Shown: positions 55,843 through 64,000 of the stretch, one piece after another
Layout: every line of letters begins with the position of its first letter
Numbering within the stretch: position 1 is the first letter of the stretch
Assembly (NCBI GenBank): GCA_037783415.1
Contig: JAZGTN010000003.1
Span: 6,610,501 to 6,674,500 of the forward strand
DNA: 64,000 bases
Source: Leptasterias polaris
Taxonomy: Eukaryota > Echinodermata > Asteroidea > Forcipulatida > Asteriidae
Reading direction: 5' to 3'
Position numbers and translations under genes: made by a program
The notes under the pieces: generated by a model
What the model was told of the DNA's origin: nothing
What the model saw: the letters and a program-made list of their open reading frames with translations, nothing else
Database searches by the model: none

Positions 55843-58140
55843 TTACTGATCCCGTGGTACACCGAAGAAACGCAAATAACTCAAAACCCGAATTCTAAAA
55901 CATCCCCATCCGGCTAAGTGAGTCAACGGAGCGATTATGATTACCATGAAAATGGACAAACAAGTAAATCCAGGATTAGCCCAATCCAAAATATGCGGAT
56001 AAATACCAGTCTCTCCGGATATGGGATTAAGCCCCCCAGCCCAGTAGTATATTAATGTGAAGGTGGCGTAAATGGAGCCGTATAGAAGGGCGTAGATGAA
56101 ATGGATGAAACGAACGGGTGTGGAAGATATGAACAGGTCCAAATAGATGAAGACGGTGTTTAAAGCGTGGAGGTGGATGTTAATTGCACTGCTCAAGGGG
56201 TTTAAAATGGGATCGGAGAGGAACACCCAAAATACCACAGTCACGATTGGGTTGACGGCAAGACAGATGTTGAACAAGAGCCAGGAGAATTTGAAGTAGA
56301 GAGGGAAGCGTGGACCGGACCCTGTGTCTTGATGATGAAGGGGTGGCATAGGACCGATGTAGTCGGTGGTGTTTTCGTCTGTGGAGGATGGTCCATCTTC
56401 GGTTGTTTGGCTGTTTTGTAACAATTGCTGGGATTCGTTCTCATCCGTGGCGTCGAATACTGAGACAAAGAAAGTAAAAAGAAAGTGAAAGGGCTGTGCT
56501 TCCATTTATTTAAAACACTCTCTTAACTACAGACAGGCCATACCGGGCCTACACAATTTAGACAAAGGTTGGTTCATACTGTCACAAAATTATAAAACAA
56601 ATACTTAACAAATATTAATATACCATGCCCGATGTTGTTGCAGGATTTGTTGCAGAGAGTGTGTCCCCCCCAAAAAAAAAAAATTAAATAAATAAAAAAT
56701 CCTCTAAAGAAATACTCCCACCAATGTTCCCATAACGTTAACACACTCGTTTTTCTTTAGTGTACAGAAGTACCCCTCCCCCCTAAAATACCCCCAAAGA
56801 ATTCCTAAGATTCCCAGAATGAAGACACAATTGATGAAGTAGGCCAACACCGGTGCCAAATTAGCTCGACTAGGTATGGGGGCACGGTGGTACCCCCACC
56901 CCATGTTTTTATTGTGTGTTTGGAATCTCAGAAATTCTTCACAGGTTGTTGGTTATTTTTGTTTGGGGTGGGTGGGTGGGTGGGTGGGTGGGGGGGTGGC
57001 TGGCTGGGGGTTACTTCTGTACAAGAGGAAAAGAGTGTGTTAAAGTATGGGAACACTGAGGCTCTCCGCCCTCATTAACCGGGCATAACCACACATCGAG
57101 CACCAAAATGTTATTTCAACACACCGTCGCGATGATCTTTTCTGCCAATAGTGAAATAGACTGCACCAATGCAAGACGACACGGCGTACGTTGTTAACAC
57201 GGTGAAGGTCCAGTTAGTCAGAAAGACGAAGAACCCACCGAAGGGGCTAGTCCTTGACATGTGAAGTAGCAACCATACTAGAAGGTAAAGTGCCAGGAAT
57301 ATCCGGTAGGCCAAAAAGATGAACGGGTGTACGGGCCACTGAAATCCAAAACACATTTCGTAGAATTTTACGTTTATAATCACATTATTGCAATTTGTTG
57401 TTTACATAACCAAATATCAAAATTTAACCTGTGGTTATCATCATATTATTGTATAACTATAGGTGTAGAGAAGCAACCATGGACAATTCTTTCACACGTG
57501 GATATCGACGCATGGGATCTTAGTTTGTATGTTTAAATTTACTTCGTTCTTCAACTTCACATTGACATGTAATTTCTATGAAAACACTGCTTTACATTCT
57601 TTGGTTCGGTAAAAATTTAATAATACGCAATAAAAATTGTTTTAGAATTAGTATTCCATAGATTATATAATAGTAAAAGAGTCTCATAGCAGTCTGGAAG
57701 CAAACGAAGAGTAAATTTAGTATATTAAATTCATCTGGACTCTATATTATACGTTGTGAAATGTTTAAACCCATGGGCCCTATTAAATAATAAACCAATG
57801 CTTTTCTTGATTGGAGGACGTTCGTTTACCGTCACAACAAGAATTACTGGAGAAGAGATATCTGTACCAGACAAACTTCTGGATCAAAACCAGATTCGTA
57901 GACTCTCCCAGTCCCTCCGAGCTGGGGATGGGGGCGGATCCACCGGTACATGTATTAATAAAATTGAATTAGACACACCCACACGCACTTACTTCACCAT
58001 AGGCACTAGGCAGTGCAGGTACATTTACATGCCTAGGATAGACACTGATCGGCTCGACATACCTGAGAAGTAGCGAACAGCCTTGCGTCTTTATGTATCA
58101 GCCATAAATCCGACAGCTTCAGTCGTCCATTGCAAGCCAT
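55843..58140 (-). CDS. rolling stone-like multi-pass membrane protein, array copy D (divergent)
   Basis: Exons 58140-58063, 57338-57125 and 56459-55843 (phases 0 and 1, as in the other copies) give 302 residues. It starts MACNGRLKLSDLWL, keeping KLSD but losing most N-terminal cysteines. Exon 3 opens with an extra acidic, Ser/Thr/Gln-rich loop of about 45 residues (NESQQLLQNSQTTEDG ... PMPPLHHQD) between the second and third membrane segments. Thr67 (FVFLTN) and His195 keep the AIG1/ADTRP-like pair. The block is DLFISSTPVRFIHFIYA. First gene of the array in transcription order and the most diverged. The C-terminus is short and not acidic (FFGVPRDQ). Confidence 0.82.
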
Positions 58141-59482
58141 TTCTAATCAGAAATGAGAAAACGAGTACAAATCATCCGCACTCAGAGCCTCGTGATGAGA
58201 CAATTATTAATGCACGGCTCGACCTTCCTTATTGCGTAACAACAAAACCAAGCAAGGGCATTGCCGGATGATTAGCCTGCCGTTTCCACAACGGATCTTC
58301 CGTGTTTTTAGTCTTTCCGTTTATCAGAAAAGCCACAGGGAAATTACTCGACTAATAATTTATGAACATAGAGAAAGGACAGAGAACACGTATAGTTCAA
58401 CACCATCGATCGGCGATCCCGGCACAGAGCGCTTTACACCTGTTACAACACATGCACTGAGGCATATCCATATAACTTATATTATAATATTATAGTGTGA
58501 ACAGCAGAACAAATGCTGGTACGAAAGCGGTGCGTAAATCGAATGCTATATCATAATCACTGGCTGATACTTTTAGAGAAAGATTATAATATGATGGTGC
58601 ACCAACAAAGGGCAAAGATTATACAAACAATTTCCAGTAATATCAGCAACACTATAAGCAGTACATTGCGTTAGTGACATAACTACAATGGCATGATAAC
58701 AAAGTATTGTATTTGTACAAGGAAAAGTATAAACGATTGAACTTCGACAAGGAAATAATTGTAAAAAGCTTGTGCGACCGAAATATTAATCTGATATTGT
58801 ATGATGAAACCACAGTTAACATAGTTGAAAAACACTATCGTAACAATAAAGTGAACGGAACCACCAGCCACATCCATATATTATATACTTTTCTGTGAAG
58901 CCGCAACCACGAATTGGGGGTGGGGCTTGGGTGCATAAGGGTATTCATTGGAGAGGGTGTGCGGGTAGGGGGGTGTGAGGGTGGTTGGATTCGAGTGCGA
59001 GCTACAAGGTAATTATGTATAGTTATACACATTTAAACTTTATAACAAAAGGAACAATAGGGTTCCGGGTGAGTGAAATTCCCAAGTTGGGTGTACAAAA
59101 TCGTTGGGAACTGCTGCCAAAAAGTCCAAGTCCAAGTCCAAGCAAAAGAGGGACCATTATAGGAGGTCCCTGATCCAAGGTGTTTAACCCCATTGCGTGA
59201 ATGTGAGGTGGAGGTGGTGGGTGTGAGCTAAATCTCTGTCCTTTCTCTATGGTGTGAGGGTACATGGCGGGTTTGAGGGTGTAGTTGATGGCCGCGAAGG
59301 TAGGAAGTGGGTGATGGGCGGGGAATGATGTCAGTTTGGAACATTAGTGTGCGAGGCTCTGCACATGCGTATTATAATCCCAACCATTGTTTTACCTTTC
59401 GTACGTCTTCAGATGCATTTATTATGCCTTGGCTCCCGTGATCATACCGAACTTTACGTATTCCATGGAAAGTCTATTTTGT
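58141..59482. other. upstream of array copy D, no gene seen
   Basis: It should contain the copy D promoter. A GT-rich, G-rich patch lies at 58910-58990 and a (TCCAAG)n microsatellite at 59127-59143. Confidence 0.4.
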
Positions 59483-59777
59483 TTAAAGGTTAAGTATACC
59501 TTTGATTTTGGAACCGATCGATTGTTTTAATCCTCAAATGTAGATATATACAACAAAATTAACTTGTGAAAATGTCACTTTAAACGGTGGTCACGTTTTT
59601 GAGATATTGCCGAAATTCAATTTTGGGTCATAAAAACCTTTATATAACCACATTACTTCGAAGTGAACTGTTTCTCAAAATGCTTTATACCATCGAAAGC
59701 TGCTGTATAGGCTTCTAACCAATGAGTTGTATTGCCATTAGCTTTAAGAGTGATGACCAAACGTATACTTTTTTTAC
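59483..59777. mobile_element. TTAA-flanked element, family K2
   Basis: TTAAAGGTTAAGTATACCTT at the left, GACCAAACGTATACTTTTTT at the right; the inverted core of the ends is AAGTATACNTTTG. Confidence 0.7.
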
Positions 59778-59820
59778 TGGGTTTTTCTAAAAATATATCT
59801 AACAATGCTTGACCGATCGC

Positions 59821-60200
59821 TTAAAGGCACTGAACACGTTTGGTAATTACTCAAAATATATATTAGCATAAAAGCCTACTTGGTAACCAGCAATGGAGAG
59901 CTGTTGATAGTATAAAACATTGTGAGAAACGACTCCCTCTGAAGTAACGTAGTTTTTGAGAAAGAGGTAACTTCTCACTAAAATAATAAAAGACTTCATG
60001 CATGAAGCCTTTTATTAGCATCTGAAAGCACACAAAATTGTGCAACAAGGGTGTTTTTTCTTTCTTTATTTTCTTGCAACTTCGATGACCGATTCAGCCC
60101 AAATTTTCACAGGTTTGTTATTTTATGCATAATTATGTTGGGATACACCGAATGACAATACTGGTCTTTGATAATTACCAAACATGTTCAGTGCCTTTAA
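59821..60200. mobile_element. TTAA-flanked element, family K4 (complete)
   Basis: TTAAAGGCACTGAACACGTT faces AACATGTTCAGTGCCTTTAA; the arms extend over GGTAATTA / TAATTACC, about 29 bp with one mismatch. The 380-bp body includes AGCAATGGAGAGCTGTTGAT and GTGAGAAACGACTCCCTCTG, a sequence I associate with sea star genomes. Excellent TTAA boundaries. Confidence 0.9.
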
Positions 60201-63022
60201 TGTATACATTTGTAGATTAGATTAAACGAACGTTGTATGCGTTCAAAAATGTCAAACAAGTACTCTCGGCTTGTAATGACCCATTTTTAAAAATAAGCAG
60301 ACTTAATTAAAACCAGCAAACATCATAGTTGTTAAATAATATTGTTGTTTTATTAAATTAATCAGTTATAACTAAAGGAACGTCACCATGACGAAATCTT
60401 TGACAATGTTACCCTTTACCGCGACACGATATACACAAAATTCAAACAATCAGAGACGTCTACACACTAAATCCAAATTACAAAAAGAAGAAAAATAGTT
60501 TAATAATGATCAGGACGACGACCAAACCACTTATTTACCCCTCCCCCACCTCCATTTAGGCATAAAGGTATTTGAGGGGTTTTTCATTCTTAATGGGATG
60601 AGATGTGGCCTTACCAGCATTACTTCTGAGGCCCGTCCACCGCCTTAAAGTAAAACATTTTATAACTTACATGTGAGTTTTGAATTAAAGATGATATTTT
60701 TTTTAAACTGTTAATTCACAGCTCGAGATAACCCTTTCAAATTCTCCAGGTCTGTTTTTCAAGTCTAACTTTCTTGGATGTTCACAGTATACATGTATTA
60801 CTTATTTGGAAAATATTTGTTATAAAGTGGTACAAGTCTTTGTCTTGAGTTTGGTTATAGTTTACCAAAAACCACCAACATATTATTGTATACAGTAATT
60901 GTAGTTAGATACCAAATGTCAATATCCCTTTCATTAAAATTAAAAAAATTGTTTCTTTCCCCCAATGGCCATCTAACCACCTTTTTCACAAAGATCATCA
61001 TTTCAATGCAAATAATTGTTCATAAAGGAAATGTGTTAATGATCAAAGTTGCCATAAATTATTTCTTACTCTGTAATGGATCAAGGACACCAATGTAGAA
61101 ATTAGTAGATGCAATGAGCTCCCCCCGCCTGTTTTTTAGGGGGGGGGGGGGGGCAAAATTGTTTTTGTGTGAAACATACACGTTGGGCTGTTCGCCCTTT
61201 GTATGGATCCGTAATGTGCGTGTAGAGCCTCGAATTCATGCTTTATTTGTACAGTATTATGTATCTTTTTGGATGAAAGTGTAATTACATTACCTAGACA
61301 ACACAGAGTTATATAATGCTTCTATTCACTGTTGTCACAATTTAGAGGCTCTACACGCAAATGGCTGACCCTGCACAAAGGGCGAATCACAAAGGTTTGC
61401 TTTTTCATCTTGTTCAGTTAATAAATCTGGTGCGGGGGGGGGGGATTCATTTTGTAAACCTAGGACAACATAATCTTGTGTTGAGATCCTACTACACGTA
61501 CCAGCAAATGAATAAGTTACAGTGATGCTTTACTTATTTAACACAGAGTGATGAAAAGTAAAGCGATCTAGCTAGAATCTTTGATACTTGTTTTAAGAAA
61601 GCGCAACACCAATCCCATCTATGGTTTTACACAAATGTTAGACAAGTCTTAACTATTTTTCTCTAAAATAGCACAATAAAATAATGTATACATTTTTCCA
61701 GACTTGTGTCTGTTTTTAAAGTTCATAATGAAAATATAACAGATACTGTGCTGAAAGACCATGTAACCTTGTTTACAAACTGAGTGACCTTGTACATTCC
61801 AGGACATTTCCTGGCAGGCAAGATACTACCTGGTCATATTGGAAATACTATATTTTGCACATAAATTCAAGATTTGTACAAGTTTTGAGATGTGTCCCCT
61901 TTTTTCACAACAAAAATTGACAAAAATCGTCCCGTAATATGTCTATGAAATGCAAATTGATGTGTTCTTCCATTAGGCTGTGTACAAATTGTGCCTGCAG
62001 AAAGTCCAGGCACTGTATAAACATGAGATGTCAGAGGTCACATGGTCTATAAAATCTAGTCTCAGAGACTCTTAAAATTAAGAATTTTGATAAAGTCAAG
62101 CATTGAATTGCACAATTTAAAACAATTTCATTGTACTGAAATTAGCACAATCAACATATTTCTCTTTGGTTTCTCGGCTCCAAAAAAACTGTGAAGTAAA
62201 ACTTTGAAAAGAAAGTATAATTTGAAATACAGGCAAAGAATTAGGTTTCTGTACAACGCTATATTAAAAACCCTTATGGCATTATGTTAGTGTAGTCTAT
62301 AGTTTTAGAAAACAACATTTTTCATTGGTTCATAAATGAGTTTGAGAAAGTTTGTCTTGTAGGCCTACTTTATAAAAACAAAAAACAACAAAATGAAAAA
62401 GAAAAAAAAGGATGCAGATTGTTCCATACCAAAAGCTGTCTCAATTCTTTTTGTTTGTGGATACTTTTTTGATTTTTAAAGAGAGACACAACCTCCCACA
62501 GATCTTAAATACAGAATGCAACACAAGGAGTTTATCTCCTTTAAGGAAACTTATTTGTCTTTAAAGGGTAGCTAGACAGAACTTTGGGTGCACTTCTCGA
62601 GACCGCTACAAAGGATCTTCCGAGGAACATTTCAATCCAAGATTAAAACGGAATAGAATCCTTTCCCTTTTTAAATTCTTCTTTATATACACACACACAT
62701 TATTTCAATTGTTTCTTTATAATTGTCTATAAAAAAAGTGGGGATTAATTTTGTATGCACCATTAAAGGGGCTGTGTCACCATGACCATAGCAGGCATGT
62801 GGCTCATGGAATTATGAACTCTAACCCAGTTACTGCACATGCGCTAGCTGCCATCAAGGGCACCGTCATTGCTGTATTGTTCATATAAGTCCATGTACAG
62901 CCAAGGGCCTGCTGTGATCATGCTGACAGTCCATCTTCAATGCTGCAGTCATGGGTTAATCTCATGAGAGGGCGAGGGGTGAACTTTAACCTAGGATTTC
63001 CACCGTCACACACGCTATTTCT
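60201..63022. other. gene-poor stretch, partly a possible long 3' UTR of the VKOR-like gene
   Basis: No exon-like block. Relatively free of the inverted-repeat elements that fill the rest of the window. It contains poly-G runs at 61139-61154 and 61435-61443, and the inverted pair TCGCCCTTTGTATGGATC (61192) and CACAAAGGGCGAATC (61374) joined by shared GTAGAGCCT / AGGCTCTAC words, a loose foldback of about 200 bp. Confidence 0.4.
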
Positions 63023-63237
63023 TTACTCTTTCTTTTTTGAAAGGGTCCTCTTTAAGTATGTCCACTTGAGAATGTTGATGCCTAGCAACAGGGCATTGAC
63101 GATGTAGGTTGAGATACAAATGATGCACGCATCTTTTAATATAAAGTAAAGGATGTAGCCAAGATAGACGGAGCCAAGATTGGCCATGATGGATGTCATG
63201 ATCAGGAAATTACAGGCGGACAATGTGTGAATCTGAC
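63023..63237 (-). CDS. vitamin K epoxide reductase complex subunit 1-like protein, last exon only
   Basis: Minus-strand terminal exon: a phase-1 acceptor (TTTTTTCAG) at 63238, 70 full codons and a TAA stop. It has LGSVYLGYILYFILKD, the redox CXXC as CIIC, then STYIVNALLL and a basic tail ending SKKKE. These are helices 3 and 4 of VKOR. KD before the CXXC and the lysine tail resemble VKORC1L1 more than VKORC1. The enzyme sits in the ER membrane, reduces vitamin K epoxide and quinone, and supports gamma-carboxylation. The TYA warfarin-contact motif of VKORC1 reads TYI here. Upstream exons, with the loop cysteines and quinone-site residues, lie beyond 64000. No sign of decay. Confidence 0.88.
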
Positions 63238-63436
63238 CTGAAAAAACAAAACAAAAATAGATGAGTTGTAACAATTATATGTGGCAGTTTTAAGTTGTTA
63301 TTATTTCATTATTTCTGGTAATGAAACCAAGGATGCATCACAAGTGAACTTAATCACTTGTAGCTCACAAGCCTGAGGAAACCTGTAAACAAAAGTGCTT
63401 GCTATGTGAACCAGAAACACCGGGATTAACCCCTAA

Positions 63437-63625
63437 TCTTCCACAATAGGTGTTCTGGTTTCTTTCACGTGCACTACCAATCCCAGTACATGGGACCTGC
63501 AGCTTTGTCTCATCCAAAGCAATTGCAGTAAAGTATCTTACTCAAGGACACAAGTGCCAAGACCGGGACTCGAACCCACTCTGCCGATCAGAAACACCAG
63601 AGCTTGAGTCAGGTCCGAGTCCACC
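63437..63625 (-). mobile_element. tRNA-Leu-derived SINE, second family, reverse orientation
   Basis: The complement shows CTCAAGCTCTGGTGTTTCTG, B-box GGTTCGAGTCCCGGTCTTGG, then CACTTGTGTCCTTGAGTAAG and GTACTGGGATTGGTAGTGCA. The body differs from the (ATT)n-tailed family after the first 120 bp. It lies in the VKOR-like gene's last intron. Confidence 0.75.
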
Positions 63626-63896
63626 ACGAGTTTGACTGAACAAAAACTTGAAATTTAAAAGAAGATTTTCCCAAACAAAACAAAGCAAAAACAATGGTTA
63701 AATGACACGGAAATTTTCTCTTACATCATTCTAGTTAACTTGTGTACAATTGTTTCTGTCTTTTTCATCTGAAATAGGAAAACCAATTTTGACAGAGAGA
63801 TTTAGTGCCTCAGCCAAACTGGTGTATTACACTGCAGTGCATATTTATGACAGCGCCCTCTGTTGAATTTACATGTAGCCTACTTTTTAGTCAGGC

Positions 63897-63970
63897 CAGA
63901 ACTAGACTCTTTTCAAGTTCACATCACTAGACTCTTTTCAGAACTAGACTCTTTTCAAGTTCACATCACA
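63897..63970 (+). repeat. local tandem duplication
   Basis: AGAACTAGACTCTTTTCAAG with TTCACATCAC is present twice, with a 12-bp partial copy (TAGACTCTTTTC) between. Confidence 0.9.
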
Positions 63971-64000
63971 ATGAATGTCATTGTTTGTTGCTAGTTTATA

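Overview
The window is animal nuclear DNA: AT-rich, with short coding exons joined by GT-AG introns and dense short mobile elements. Three things point to an echinoderm, most likely a sea star: the gene set, a P2X7-ballast-type gene beside a THAP gene, and a TTAA-flanked repeat (best copy 59821-60200) that I associate with asteroid genomes. The species call rests on recall, not on a search.

Layout. 1-3.1 kb: the 3' half of a DC-STAMP-domain gene (DCST1/2-like, + strand), preceded by a repeat and a tRNA-like element. 7.9-10.6 kb: a three-exon homologue of human C19orf53 (- strand). 12.6-26.7 kb: a complete seven-exon GPATCH3 homologue (+ strand). Its 6.9-kb second intron holds two convergent, damaged genes, a P2X7-ballast-domain gene (+) and a THAP zinc-finger gene (-). 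27-32 kb: a field of tRNA-Leu-derived SINEs and non-LTR retrotransposon ends, and a two-exon gene (-) for a small charged protein I do not recognise. 35.8-36.7 kb: an intact-ended hAT-type element with an 8-bp target duplication. 37.2-58.1 kb: four tandem rolling stone-like multi-membrane genes (all -, each three exons with identical intron phases). 63.0-63.2 kb: the last exon of a VKORC1/VKORC1L1-like vitamin K epoxide reductase (-), whose other exons lie beyond the window.

The main biology is in two places. The rolling stone array keeps, in all four copies, a Thr in a YLT/FLT motif and a His about 76-128 residues later. These line up with the Thr and His of the AIG1/ADTRP membrane hydrolases, so the array may encode lipid hydrolases rather than only 'fusion' proteins. 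The GPATCH3 intron cassette has a frameshift in one gene and a stop plus a frame break in the other, as expected of a decaying two-gene mobile element.

Most non-genic DNA is explained by short inverted-repeat elements: several TTAA-flanked families, a TAGACTTG-ended family, and many foldbacks. Exon boundaries were placed by eye from splice sites and protein continuity. Repeat ends are good to a few bases where a target duplication is stated, otherwise to about 10-20 bases.
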